Source of the DNA: Actinobacillus genomosp. 2
GTDB taxonomy: Bacteria; Pseudomonadota; Gammaproteobacteria; Enterobacterales; Pasteurellaceae
Length of the DNA: 64,000 nucleotides
Reading direction: 5' to 3'
Assembly: GCF_029773605.1 (NCBI RefSeq)
Contig: NZ_CP103807.1
Span: 372,001 to 436,000, forward strand
The number at the start of each line of letters is the position of its first letter. The first letter of the stretch is position 1. The position numbers and the translations under genes were made by a program. Positions 8,938 to 17,951 of the stretch are shown here, piece after piece. A model generated the notes under the pieces. The model was not told the DNA's origin. It searched no databases and saw only the letters and a list, made by a program, of their open reading frames with translations.

Positions 8938-10036
8938 TTAAAGCCCTGCTTTAAGGCTGGCTTCAATAAATTTGTCTAAATCACCGTCAAGCACTGCTTG
9001 GGTATTACGGTTTTCAACACCGGTACGCAAATCTTTGATACGAGAGTCGTCTAATACGTATGAACGAATTTGGCTGCCCCAACCAATATCCGATTTACTT
9101 TCTTCCATCGCTTGTTTTTCCGCATTCTTTTTCATCATTTCCATCTCGTATAATTTTGCTTTAAGCTGCTTCATACATTGATCTTTATTTTGGTGTTGTG
9201 ATCGACCGTTCTGACATTGCACCACAATACCGGATGGAATATGAGTAATACGTACCGCCGATTCGGTTTTATTAACGTGCTGACCGCCCGCACCGGACGC
9301 ACGGTACACATCGATACGTAAATCCGCCGGATTGATTTCAATATCAATATCATCATCAATTTCCGGATAAACAAATGCAGCAGCGAACGAAGTATGGCGG
9401 CGGTTATTCGAATCAAATGGCGATTTACGCACTAAACGGTGAATACCGGTTTCAGTACGCAACCAGCCAAACGCATATTCGCCGGTAATTTTAACAGTTG
9501 CCGATTTTAAACCGGCAACATCACCGTCCGACACCTCGATTAACTCGGTTTTAAAGCCTTTGCTTTCCGCCCAACGTAAATACATACGCAGTAACATTTC
9601 CGTCCAGTCTTGTGCTTCCGTACCGCCTGAGCCGGCTTGTAAATCGACATAACAATCTGCCGCATCATGCTGACCGCTAAACATACGTTGGAATTCAAGT
9701 TTCGCTAATTTTTCTTCTAATTCGTTGGCTTCAGCTTGTGCTTCGTTAAACGTATCTTCGTCTTCTGCTTCTACAGCTAATTCGATTAAGCCTTCAACAT
9801 CTTCCACACCTTGATCCAACGCTCGAATCGTATTGATCACCATTTCTAACGCAGAGCGTTCTTTTCCTAACGCTTGGGCTTTTTCCGGCGTATTCCAAAT
9901 TTCCGGCTGCTCTAATTCGGCATTAACTTCTTCTAAGCGTTCGACTTTGGCATCAAAGTCAAAGATACCCCCGAAGTACGTTGGTACGCTCGGTTAAATC
10001 GGCTAATTGAGTTTTAATTGGATTCAGTTCAAACAT
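8938..10036 (-). CDS. prfB: Peptide chain release factor 2, with programmed +1 frameshift
   Basis: Releases peptides at UGA and UAA codons. Translation starts at 10036 and reads 25 codons to CTT TGA C. The ribosome shifts +1 over the T at 9961 and continues at GAC (9960) to the stop at 8938. The stimulators are classical: an SD-like CGGGGGT just before TATCTTTGAC. The joined product is 365 aa, the E. coli length. The anticodon-like motif is SPF (RKSPFDSN) and the hydrolysis motif is [10 protein letters not shown], preceded by Ala where E. coli K-12 has the poorly active Thr246. Expression is thereby autoregulated by RF2 level. Confidence 0.96.
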
Positions 10037-10169
10037 TATTTTTCCCTCTTTTAAAATTGACCAAGAATTATAGCTCAAGCGGTCGTTTTTTGGGGAGATT
10101 TTGCAAAAAAATGCTCAAATTTAACCGCCTGCCATTGCTATAATAAATAAAAAAACAAAGGAATAAATT

Positions 10170-11138
10170 ATGCCTAAACGCCCCCAAAATATTCATAATA
10201 CCCTTTTCCAATTGGAAATCTTACGTCGTATTCCAAAGGGAAAAGGGCGTTACATTACTGCAAAGCAATTACATTCCCAATTAGAAGAACTCGGTTTCGA
10301 TAAAGATATTCGTACCGTACAAAGAACATTAAATATTTTATGTGAACATTTTGATATTGAAAAAGATGAGCGTGATATTCAGCATGCTTATCGTTGGAAA
10401 GAACAAGCGAAAGGACTGGCAATTTCTACGTTAACCGCTCACGAATCTTTATTATTAATGTTGGCGGAGGAACATTTAAAGAATCTGTTGCCGGCGAATT
10501 TAATGAAATCACTCAAACCGTTTTTTGATGAAGCACGTTATCAAAAACAATTTGGTAAAGAAACGCTTGAATATAAATGGTTGGATAAAGTCAGCAGCGT
10601 ACCGACCAGCCAGCCGTTACTTCCTGCGAAAGTTTCTCCTGATATTTTTGAAGCGGTCAGTTCGGCATTATTTGAAAATAAATTACTGAATGTCGAATAT
10701 CAAAATCAGCACGGTAAGAAAAATAAAGCACAAGTGATGCCACTTGCTTTGGTTCAACAAGGGGGGGCAATGTATTTGGTTGTGCAATATGAGGGGTTTG
10801 AAAATTATCGTCATCTTGCTTTACATCGTATTAAAAAAGCAACAGTTTCGACTTTTAGTTTTGAATATCCGAAAGATTTTAATCTTAAACACTATCAAGA
10901 ACAGGGAAATTTCGGTTTCGGTGATGGCAGTATGGTTAAATTGACTTTCTCTATCTCTCATTCTGCAGGTTTTCATTTAACGGAAACACCGCTTTCAAAA
11001 GATCAGCAAATTTTAGAAGAAACAGAAGCGTTTTACCGAATCCAAGCTACTGTTCCTGATAATGAAATGCTAACTTGGTGGATTCGTAAATTTGGAACGG
11101 ATATTTGGGATATTGAGAGAAACGTAATTTCTGGATGA
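10170..11138 (+). CDS. WYL-domain transcriptional regulator
   Basis: A 322-residue predicted DNA-binding protein. Residues about 10-70 form a helix-turn-helix of the DeoR/YafY type (ITAKQLHSQLEELGF, DIRTVQRTLNILCE). The central WYL domain, around 165-245, contains VMPLALVQQGGAMYLVV and HLALHRIKKATV. WYL proteins sense ligands, probably nucleotides or nucleic acid, and several control phage-defence operons. It stands about 1.3 kb upstream of the AAA/SIR2 locus, which makes it a candidate regulator, but its own promoter region lacks the CGACA palindrome. A promoter-like TATAAT lies at 10139-10144. Confidence 0.85.
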   Translation: MPKRPQNIHNTLFQLEILRRIPKGKGRYITAKQLHSQLEELGFDKDIRTVQRTLNILCEHFDIEKDERDIQHAYRWKEQAKGLAISTLTAHESLLLMLAEEHLKNLLPANLMKSLKPFFDEARYQKQFGKETLEYKWLDKVSSVPTSQPLLPAKVSPDIFEAVSSALFENKLLNVEYQNQHGKKNKAQVMPLALVQQGGAMYLVVQYEGFENYRHLALHRIKKATVSTFSFEYPKDFNLKHYQEQGNFGFGDGSMVKLTFSISHSAGFHLTETPLSKDQQILEETEAFYRIQATVPDNEMLTWWIRKFGTDIWDIERNVISG

Positions 11139-11148
11139 TTTAAAAAGC

Positions 11149-11190
11149 AAGCGGTAAGATTTACAATAAATCTTGCGAATCTTACCGCTT
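11149..11190. terminator. Bidirectional terminator between the WYL gene and rhuM-fic
   Basis: Arms AAGCGGTAAGAT (11149-11160) and ATCTTACCGCTT (11179-11190) pair perfectly. The T-run is weak on both strands. It lies between convergent genes. Confidence 0.6.
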
Positions 11191-11194
11191 AACT

Positions 11195-12178
11195 TTATCC
11201 TTTCAACATATGCATAATCAATCTAATTAAAGTTTCTTTCTGTTTCGGATCGGATTCAGCAACTAATAATGTGAGTGCCGCAAGCCCAGTATCGTTAATA
11301 ATCGGGATATTGTTTTGATTAAATAAGCGTTGATTTCTATGTAGAAAATCGACAAATAAGAAAGTACCACTTCGTTTATTTCCATCAGCAAACGGGTGAT
11401 TTTTGACGACGAAGTAGAGTAAATGTGCTGCTTTTGCCTCAATACTTGGATAAGCCGGTTCACCAAATACGGTCTGTTCAAGATTACCTAAAATAGCGGA
11501 AAGTTCGTTATCTCTCTCAAGCCCGAATAACTCGGAGGCTTCTCCTCGAACTATTAATAGTTGCTTTAATTCGTGTAATGCTTGTTTAGCCTGTTCAATG
11601 ATGGGTAATTTTCCTCCAACTTGAACTTTAGGTTCGATTAGCAATCCTTCATCATATTGTTGCAACCATAAAAACGTATGAGTATAGCGACTGACAATAT
11701 CGACCAACCCTCTCCCGCTTTCAATCGTCAATTCCGAAGAGTTTGCCGTTTTTTGAATTAAAGCTAAGGCTCGTTCCAATTCATAGGCATTTTGTTGAAA
11801 ACGTTTTTGATTAATAGCATAGCCTTTCGTTAAATAATCTTTTAAACGAGTGGTCGCCCAAATACGAAATTGAGTAGCGGATTTAGATTTTACACGATAG
11901 CCAACAGAAATAATGGCATCAAGATTATAGTGTTTGACTTATCTGGTAACTTTACGATTACCTTCTACTCGAACTACCGAGAAATCCTTGGTAGTTCGAA
12001 TTTCTTCTAGTTCTTTCTCATTAAAAATATTCTTTAAATGTAAACTGATATTATCCGTTGAGGTTTCAAAAATCTTCGCCATTTGAGCTTGTGAAAACCA
12101 AACGGTTTCATTTTCAACGCGAACTTCAACTTGAGTTGAGCCGTCTTCAGCTTGATAGATTTCGATTGGGTTTGTCAT
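11195..12178 (-). pseudogene. RhuM-Fic protein gene interrupted by one in-frame stop
   Basis: Read from the ATG at 12178 (AAGGAG upstream), the frame encodes an N-terminal RhuM-type region (VWFSQAQMAKIFETSTDNIS), meets TAA at 11939-11941 after 79 codons, and continues in the same frame to 11195. The continuation is VKHYNLDAIISVGYRVKSKS and later a Fic motif, HPFADGNKRSGTF. In RhuM relatives the stop position is usually inside a conserved run, so a CAA-to-TAA change is the simplest cause. Without the stop the protein would have about 327 residues. Fic enzymes AMPylate proteins. A restarted C-terminal fragment (from a TTG at 11779) is possible but unsupported. Confidence 0.85.
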
Positions 12179-12283
12179 ATTTTTCTCCTTTTATTGACAT
12201 CATTACCTTAGTGGAATATGCGGAAATATATTTGAGTAGTTTTGCGATATAGATCGAAGATTTACAAAAATTCAGTGATATTG

Positions 12284-12298
12284 CGACATAATATGTCA
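12284..12298. promoter_or_regulatory. Palindromic operator copy 1 (CGACA-N5-TGTCG family)
   Basis: CGACATAATATGTCA, one mismatch from the palindrome consensus. It lies between divergent rhuM-fic and the AAA+ gene, 45 bp (about four helical turns) from copy 2. Confidence 0.6.
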
Positions 12299-12328
12299 CA
12301 GAGTTGTAAGGGTATTTTAAGTGTTATG

Positions 12329-12343
12329 CGACATATATTGTCG
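12329..12343. promoter_or_regulatory. Palindromic operator copy 2
   Basis: CGACATATATTGTCG has both half-sites perfect. It lies 50 bp upstream of the AAA+ start. The rest of 12179-12392 is AT-rich spacer with divergent promoters. Confidence 0.65.
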
Positions 12344-12392
12344 TAGTGTCCTTTATTATTACTGATGTGAAATCAGCAAAAGGAGCCGTTTT

Positions 12393-14447
12393 ATGAGTAG
12401 CGAATATAATTTAAATCCACCAACTGTATCCCTTTTTTCTGAAAAACTTTTACTTAAGATTTTGTGTGAACATAATGGCTTTAATCACTTTTTTCGTTCC
12501 CATGGTTGGAGTGATGATACGTTAGCTTATGCATTAGGGTTGAATAATGAATGGGATAATCAAGAAAGTATTTCGAGTGTGAAATTACTGCTGCAAAAAC
12601 GTTATCAAGAAATTAAAAAATGCCCTTTCTCCGTGCCGAGTGAGTTAGAAATTGCTTATCAAAATATTAATAAATTAACGCAATATATTGAGTTGAATGA
12701 GGTTGAAAAAGCGATTTTTACATTAGTTTTTCACTTAAAGCATGAAGAGATCATTGAAAATGGATTTAATTTTTTAGGTTCGGTAAATATTACTTCTGCA
12801 ATTGGCTGGATCAGTAAATTATGTTCACTAGATAAATCAGCCGTTAAATTAGCTCTTGCAAAAAATCAAAAATTAAAAACCTATGGGCTAATTGAGCAAT
12901 CTCGTCATAATACTGATCTTGAAGGTTATTTAGAATGGGGAGAGACATTAGATTTTGATGAATTTCTTAATGAACCATTAACGGAAAAAAGTCTATTAGC
13001 TCGTTGCTTAATTCCGGCGGCAGAGCCACATTTGACATTAGCTGATTTTGAACATATTCAATCCATGCAACAAATTATGCTGAATTATCTCCGACAAGCG
13101 GTTGATACGCATAAAAAAGGTGTAAATATTTTACTTCACGGCTTACCTGGAACGGGTAAAACCGAATTTGCAACTTTATTAGGTAAGCTACTTCAAATTG
13201 ATACTTATATGCTACATTTCTCAGATAGTGATGGTGAAACGCTAAATGCAAAGACACGTCTGAACAGCTGTGTATTAGCACAAAAATTATTAACGGATCG
13301 CAGTGGTATTATCATTTTTGATGAGATTGAAGATGTATTTTCAGCCGGCTTATTTGAACGTTCTGTTGCACAATCGAATAAAGCGTGGGTAAACCATTTT
13401 TTAGAAAATAATCCTGTCCCTATGATTTGGATTTCAAATGATATCCATAGTATGGACAACGCCTATTTACGTCGTTTTGATATTATTTTTGAAATGCCTG
13501 ATTTACCTTATAAGCAGAAAGAACATTTAATTCGTAACTTAGCCGGAGAACAGTTATCTGAACGTTATATTCAGCATTTTGCGAAAATTCCAGCCTTATC
13601 TCCGGCAATATTAGAACGAACATTAAAAGTCGTTACCAGCCTTAAACTTAACAGTCAAGTAGCCTTTGCCGAACAGAGCAGAACGCTATTCAATCAAACA
13701 TTGCAGGCACAAGGTTTTAAGAAAATCGAACCGCTTACTGACAGCCTACAAGCAGACTATTCTTTGGATTTCGTTTCGTGCAAAGTGGATATTTATAAAA
13801 TCAGTAAAGGATTAAAACAAACAAAATGCGGACGAATTTGCTGTTATGGTGTACCAGGAACAGGTAAGACGGCATGGGCAAAATGGTTGGCACAAGAGCT
13901 TGAAATGCAGCCACTTGTATTAAAAGGATCTGATTTATTGGATATGTATGTAGGAGGAACGGAGCAAAAAATTGCAGCTGCTTTTGAACGAGCAAGAAAT
14001 GAGAATATGTTACTGATTTTAGATGAAGTGGATAGTTTTCTGTTTACTCGACAAAGCGGACAACGTAGTTGGGAGCATAGCCAAGTCAATGAAATGCTCA
14101 CACAAATTGAAAAATTTGAAGGTTTAATGGTGGTTTCAACCAATTTGCTTGATGAACTTGATCCGGCAGCACTTCGCCGTTTCGATTTAAAATTACAGTT
14201 TGATTACCTCAAACCGCAGCAAAGTGTTGCATTAGCCAAAGTTCAAGCGGCTAAATTTGAATTGAATTTTACAGAAAATGTTCAGCAAAAAATTGAACGA
14301 CTTCCTATGTTAACACAAGGTGATTTTGCTGCTGTGGCTCGCCGTCACCGTTTTGCTCCTTTTGAAAATGAGAATGAATGGATTGATGCATTGGAAGATG
14401 AATGTCGCCTTAAACAGGGAAAAGTACCTAGAAGAATTGGTTTTTAA
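12393..14447 (+). CDS. Large two-domain AAA+ ATPase
   Basis: A 684-residue protein with two AAA+ modules after an N-terminal region of about 220 residues that I do not recognise. Module 1: Walker A GLPGTGKTEFA near 250-257, Walker B IIIFDEIEDVF near 305-315, sensor/arginine segment DNAYLRRFD. Module 2: Walker A GVPGTGKTAWA near 486-493, Walker B LLILDEVDSFL near 540-550, LDPAALRRFD. The second module resembles FtsH/Cdc48-type ATPases. It is probably a hexameric remodelling enzyme acting on proteins. An AGGAG box precedes the ATG; two operator copies lie upstream. It contains an uptake signal near 13095. It heads the accessory locus. Confidence 0.85.
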   Translation: MSSEYNLNPPTVSLFSEKLLLKILCEHNGFNHFFRSHGWSDDTLAYALGLNNEWDNQESISSVKLLLQKRYQEIKKCPFSVPSELEIAYQNINKLTQYIELNEVEKAIFTLVFHLKHEEIIENGFNFLGSVNITSAIGWISKLCSLDKSAVKLALAKNQKLKTYGLIEQSRHNTDLEGYLEWGETLDFDEFLNEPLTEKSLLARCLIPAAEPHLTLADFEHIQSMQQIMLNYLRQAVDTHKKGVNILLHGLPGTGKTEFATLLGKLLQIDTYMLHFSDSDGETLNAKTRLNSCVLAQKLLTDRSGIIIFDEIEDVFSAGLFERSVAQSNKAWVNHFLENNPVPMIWISNDIHSMDNAYLRRFDIIFEMPDLPYKQKEHLIRNLAGEQLSERYIQHFAKIPALSPAILERTLKVVTSLKLNSQVAFAEQSRTLFNQTLQAQGFKKIEPLTDSLQADYSLDFVSCKVDIYKISKGLKQTKCGRICCYGVPGTGKTAWAKWLAQELEMQPLVLKGSDLLDMYVGGTEQKIAAAFERARNENMLLILDEVDSFLFTRQSGQRSWEHSQVNEMLTQIEKFEGLMVVSTNLLDELDPAALRRFDLKLQFDYLKPQQSVALAKVQAAKFELNFTENVQQKIERLPMLTQGDFAAVARRHRFAPFENENEWIDALEDECRLKQGKVPRRIGF

Positions 14448-14487
14448 GTTCGTTTATTGCGATTTTTAACAGTTTATTTTTGTTAAG

Positions 14488-14502
14488 CGACATAATTTAT
14501 CG
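14488..14502. promoter_or_regulatory. Palindromic operator copy 3
   Basis: CGACATAATTTATCG, one mismatch in the right half. It lies 38 bp upstream of the SIR2 start and would fall inside coding sequence if the longer TTG start at 14480 were used. Confidence 0.5.
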
Positions 14503-14539
14503 ATGGCTTATAAAAAATGGAAATAAAACAGGAGTAAAA

Positions 14540-15370
14540 ATGAAAAACGATCTTGATTATGCGATTTCTTTGTTAGCCAAAGCAGATGGAATCTTAATTA
14601 CGGCGGGTGCAGGAATGAGCACAGATTCAGGGTTACCTGATTTCCGTAGTTCAGGCGGATTATGGAATGCTTATCCGCCCTTAGAAAAATTTCATCTCTC
14701 TTTTATGCAAATCGCAACGCCAAAAGCATATATTGAACGACCCGATTTATCTTATTGGTTTTGGGGGCATCGTTTGAATCAATATCGCCAAACACCACCA
14801 CACGAGGGATATGCGATTTTAAGATCTTGGGCAGAAAAAATGCCGAATGGCTATTTTGTTTATACCAGCAATGTTGATGGTGCTTTTCAAAAGGCAGGCT
14901 TTTCAGATGAACGAGTGTATGAAATTCACGGCACAATTTTTCGTACGCAATGCTTTTATAACTGTAATGATGAAAGTTGGGTAACGGATTTTCAACCAAT
15001 CACAGATGATCAGCAATGCCGAGTATTAAATAAAACACCAATTTGTCCCCATTGTGGGGAAATGGCTCGTCAAAACGTATTAATGTTTGATGATTATTTC
15101 TTTTGTGAACAACATTATGCACCAAAAGAAATCGCATTACAGAATTGGGTAAAGCAAGTAAAAAATTTAGTAGTTATTGAGCTTGGTGCAGGGAAAACGA
15201 TTCCTACTGTCCGTAGATTTTCAGAAAGCACCGCTAAAGCTAAAAAAGCAGGTCTTATTAGGGTTAATAAGTTAGATTCGGGAGTCCCTAAAATGCATTT
15301 TTTAAGTTTAGAAATGAATATTCTCGAAGCATTAAAAACGCTTAATGCAATGTGGGAAGTAAGGCGATAG
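14540..15370 (+). CDS. SIR2-family NAD-dependent protein (non-CobB type)
   Basis: A 276-residue sirtuin. NAD-binding motif GAGMSTDSGLPDFRS at about residues 22-36, TSNVD near 112, catalytic His in EIHGTIF near 130, and a Cys pair CPHCG plus an upstream FYNC that could hold zinc. The GAGMxxDSGLPDFR form marks a clade different from CobB. The product may be a deacylase, an NAD hydrolase or an ADP-ribosyl enzyme; sequence cannot decide. GGAG at 14531-14534 fixes the start at 14540; the TTG at 14480 would swallow the operator. An uptake-signal terminator follows. Confidence 0.85.
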   Translation: MKNDLDYAISLLAKADGILITAGAGMSTDSGLPDFRSSGGLWNAYPPLEKFHLSFMQIATPKAYIERPDLSYWFWGHRLNQYRQTPPHEGYAILRSWAEKMPNGYFVYTSNVDGAFQKAGFSDERVYEIHGTIFRTQCFYNCNDESWVTDFQPITDDQQCRVLNKTPICPHCGEMARQNVLMFDDYFFCEQHYAPKEIALQNWVKQVKNLVVIELGAGKTIPTVRRFSESTAKAKKAGLIRVNKLDSGVPKMHFLSLEMNILEALKTLNAMWEVRR

Positions 15371-15372
15371 AT

Positions 15373-15422
15373 AAGCGGTGAAATTTTGCAGAAAATTTGT
15401 AAAATTTCACCGCTTATTTTTT
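15373..15422 (+). terminator. Terminator after the SIR2 gene
   Basis: Arms AAGCGGTGAAATTTT (15373-15387) and AAAATTTCACCGCTT (15401-15415) pair perfectly over 15 bp, followed by a T-rich tail. It splits the locus into two transcription units, each with its own operator. Confidence 0.75.
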
Positions 15423-15423
15423 A

Positions 15424-15438
15424 TGACACAAATTGTCG
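15424..15438. promoter_or_regulatory. Palindromic operator copy 4
   Basis: TGACACAAATTGTCG, one mismatch in the left half. It lies between the terminator and the nucleotidase-like gene, 47 bp before its ATG. Confidence 0.55.
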
Positions 15439-15484
15439 TTGTTTAGTTTATTGTATTCTTTGATAAGCATAAAAGGAGCAAAAA

Positions 15485-16438
15485 ATGCAAAAACCAATTT
15501 TATATATTGATATGGATAATGTACTGGTCGATTTTAAATCAGGTATTGAACAATTATCTGATGAAATTCGACAACAATATGCAGGTCGATTAGATGACGT
15601 GCCTAATATTTTTTCACTCATGAAGCCAATGAATGGTGCAATAGAAGCCGTAGAACACTTAAAAGAACACTACGACATTTACGTATTATCTACTGCTCCG
15701 TGGGAAAACCCTAGCGCGTGGTCAGATAAATTAAATTGGATTAAAACTTATTTTGGTGATGTATTTTATAAGCGTTTAATTCTAAGCCATCATAAAAACT
15801 TAAATGCAGGTGAGTATTTGATTGATGATAGAACGGCAAACGGCGCTGGTTATTTTAAAGGAACGCTTTTACAGTTTGGTAAAGAATATGCAAATTGGCA
15901 AGCTATCACAGATTATTTATTATCAGAAGCTAAATTATATAAAAATATCGAGGTTAAGTTAGCTAAAAATTTGGCATTAATGAATCAAATTTGGTCACTA
16001 CATTCAAAAGACGAAAAAGTTTTTATTTACCCAAATGGGGAACGTAATTTATCTACGGAACAAAGTAAACGTCCTGAACATTCCTCATTCAATTTATCTA
16101 CATTTTTACAAGAGAAAATGGCTTGTTTACGTTATGAAATTCATACTCAAGAGGGAGTGGTTTATTGTTTAATTAATCATAAACGTTATAAAACATTTAA
16201 ACAGATTGTAAATAAGTGGCAAAAAATGTATTCACGAGAATTTATTGAATATGCTAAAGATAATACGTCATTTTTAAATTCATTAAGTTTATTTGCTGAT
16301 TTTAAAAAATGTTCCTTTATTCAACTAGAAAAAGTAGAAAAATGTTTTGTGAGTTACCCTACTACTGGGAGAGGACTTGAGTATAAGCGTAAAATAGATG
16401 AGGCTATTCAAGGTAATCTTAAAAATTTGAAGGAGTAA
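15485..16438 (+). CDS. NT5C-type HAD nucleotidase domain fused to an unknown C-terminal domain
   Basis: A 317-residue protein. The first about 150 residues match 5'(3')-deoxyribonucleotidases of the HAD superfamily: motif I DMDNVLVDF (residues 9-17, with both Asp), motif II Ser/Thr in VLSTAPW, motif III/IV LIDDRTANGAG. Such enzymes remove phosphate from (d)NMPs. Residues about 160-317 are not recognisable to me; they are Lys- and Tyr-rich with no membrane segment and resemble no HAD cap. The pairing with sirtuins suggests nucleotide or NAD-derived signal turnover, which is inference. AAGGAG precedes the ATG. cobB follows after three bases. Confidence 0.75.
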   Translation: MQKPILYIDMDNVLVDFKSGIEQLSDEIRQQYAGRLDDVPNIFSLMKPMNGAIEAVEHLKEHYDIYVLSTAPWENPSAWSDKLNWIKTYFGDVFYKRLILSHHKNLNAGEYLIDDRTANGAGYFKGTLLQFGKEYANWQAITDYLLSEAKLYKNIEVKLAKNLALMNQIWSLHSKDEKVFIYPNGERNLSTEQSKRPEHSSFNLSTFLQEKMACLRYEIHTQEGVVYCLINHKRYKTFKQIVNKWQKMYSREFIEYAKDNTSFLNSLSLFADFKKCSFIQLEKVEKCFVSYPTTGRGLEYKRKIDEAIQGNLKNLKE

Positions 16439-16441
16439 ATA

Positions 16442-17161
16442 ATGAATAAAAATTTACCAAAAGTGGTGGTTTTAACCGGGGCGGGGATTTCTGCGGAATC
16501 AGGAATTGAAACATTCCGAGTTAGTACCGGATTATGGGAAAATCATAAAGTCGATGATGTTGCAACCCCTGAAGGATTTATGCGTAATCCTGAATTAGTG
16601 CAACGTTTTTATAATGCACGCCGGGCAAGGTTATTTGATGCAGATGTGCAACCTAATGCAGCACATTTAGCCTTAGCAGAATTAGAAGAAAAGCTAGGCG
16701 ATAATTTCTTATTGGTAACACAAAATGTAGATAATTTACACGAACGTGCGGGCAGTAAACGTATTGTACATATGCACGGAGAACTGCTTAAAGTACGTTG
16801 TGTAAGAAAGGGAACGGTATATGACTGGCAAGAAGATATTACGGATGAGAGCCTGTGCCAATGCTGCCAGCCTCCTCAAAAATTACGCCCACATATCGTT
16901 TGGTTTGGGGAAATGCCTCTACAAATGAATCGTATTGAAGATGCTTTATGGGAATGTGATTACTTTATCTCGATTGGTACTTCCGGTAATGTTTATCCGG
17001 CAGCAGGCTTTGTGAATATTGCGGATCGAGCCGGTGCTGTGACGGTGGAGCTGAATTTAGAACCGAGTGAAAAACATTCCTCATTTCATTATAGCCATCA
17101 GGGAAAAGCAACTGAAATTGTGCCAAAGTTTGTGAGAGAATTATTGGATAAATATGTTTAA
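16442..17161 (+). CDS. cobB: CobB-type sirtuin (NAD-dependent protein deacylase)
   Basis: A 239-residue class III sirtuin. NAD motif [27 protein letters not shown], catalytic His in HMHGEL, and a zinc-site region with Cys in VRCV and LCQCC. The substrate-pocket motif FYNARRARL keeps the Tyr and Arg that give E. coli CobB its desuccinylase activity in addition to deacetylation. It removes acyl groups from protein lysines with NAD as cosubstrate, producing O-acyl-ADP-ribose. AAGGAG lies at 16429-16434. It overlaps the PP2C gene by eight bases, a sign of translational coupling. Confidence 0.88.
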   Translation: MNKNLPKVVVLTGAGISAESGIETFRVSTGLWENHKVDDVATPEGFMRNPELVQRFYNARRARLFDADVQPNAAHLALAELEEKLGDNFLLVTQNVDNLHERAGSKRIVHMHGELLKVRCVRKGTVYDWQEDITDESLCQCCQPPQKLRPHIVWFGEMPLQMNRIEDALWECDYFISIGTSGNVYPAAGFVNIADRAGAVTVELNLEPSEKHSSFHYSHQGKATEIVPKFVRELLDKYV

Positions 17162-17894
17162 TATTTATTTTACCCAACAATCGGCTAAACATAAAAGAGT
17201 AAACCAAGATGCATTATTTAATGGCATTGAGGTTTACCAATATATTTTGAAGTTAGCAGAAAAGGTCACGTTGCAGAAAGAATCCGTAATTATCGGTATT
17301 GCTGATGGGGTTTCTCATAGCCCAAACTCCCAGTTAGCAAGCCGATTTTTTATGAATCAATTAAAAACTTGCGAAAGTCTTTCCGCTTCTTGGTTACGTT
17401 ATCAACATCAATTATTTTGCGAAACTTATTCAGAGAAATATTTAGGTAGTGCGACTACATTCGTAGCTTGCCAAATAGATAATGATGGATTAGTTAATTT
17501 AATTAATGTTGGCAATAGTCGAGCATATAAAATCTCAGCGAATGGAAAATGGCAACAGATAAGCCAAGATCATACTTTAATTTCAAGATTAAAAGCAGAT
17601 GGAATCGCAATAGAGGATATAGAGTATTCAGGTCTATATAATGGTTTGGAATCTTGCTTAATTGCGGATTTTGAAGAAAGTGATTTTCAGATTTTTACTC
17701 AAACATTTTATCTTAAGCCAGATGAAATACTTTTGCTTTGTTCTGACGGTTTGCCTGATTTTGTCCCTGAGAATATTAGAGAACAGATTTGGCAACAGTA
17801 TGAAAATATTGAAGAAAAAATTACTGCTTATAGAAAGTATGTAAAACGACAAAGATTTAATGATGATTTCTCAGTGATTGTGTGTAGAAGATAG
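17154..17894 (+). CDS. PP2C-family serine/threonine phosphatase
   Basis: A 246-residue phosphatase domain without membrane or sensor parts. Motifs in order: NQDAL (metal Asp), [10 protein letters not shown] (DGxxx metal motif), [19 protein letters not shown] (family GDSR), [11 protein letters not shown], and [10 protein letters not shown] with the terminal metal Asp. It dephosphorylates Ser/Thr-phosphoproteins using Mn/Mg. No Ser/Thr kinase is visible in the window, so its substrate kinase is either elsewhere or absent. Last gene of the HAD-cobB-PP2C unit; its stop overlaps a terminator stem. Confidence 0.88.
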   Translation: MFNIYFTQQSAKHKRVNQDALFNGIEVYQYILKLAEKVTLQKESVIIGIADGVSHSPNSQLASRFFMNQLKTCESLSASWLRYQHQLFCETYSEKYLGSATTFVACQIDNDGLVNLINVGNSRAYKISANGKWQQISQDHTLISRLKADGIAIEDIEYSGLYNGLESCLIADFEESDFQIFTQTFYLKPDEILLLCSDGLPDFVPENIREQIWQQYENIEEKITAYRKYVKRQRFNDDFSVIVCRR

Positions 17895-17917
17895 CCCTCT
17901 TTTGAGGGCTTTGTTTT
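17893..17917 (+). terminator. Terminator of the HAD-cobB-PP2C unit
   Basis: AGCCCTC (17893-17899) / GAGGGCT (17904-17910) with loop TTTT, then TTGTTTT. The stem begins in the PP2C stop codon. Confidence 0.75.
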
Positions 17918-17951
17918 GCAAAAAATTTAGTATTTTTAACCGCTTGTTTTA

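Noticed and set aside
10170..11138. Claim that the WYL regulator binds the CGACA palindrome
   Set aside because: Only proximity supports it; no copy is seen at its own promoter. Kept as a hypothesis.
11195..11779. Separate Fic protein starting at 11779
   Set aside because: The start would be a TTG without RBS, and the frame upstream continues as RhuM except for one stop codon.
14480..14539. Longer start (TTG) for the SIR2 gene
   Set aside because: It would make operator copy 3 coding and lacks an RBS; the ATG at 14540 has GGAG and the normal N terminus.
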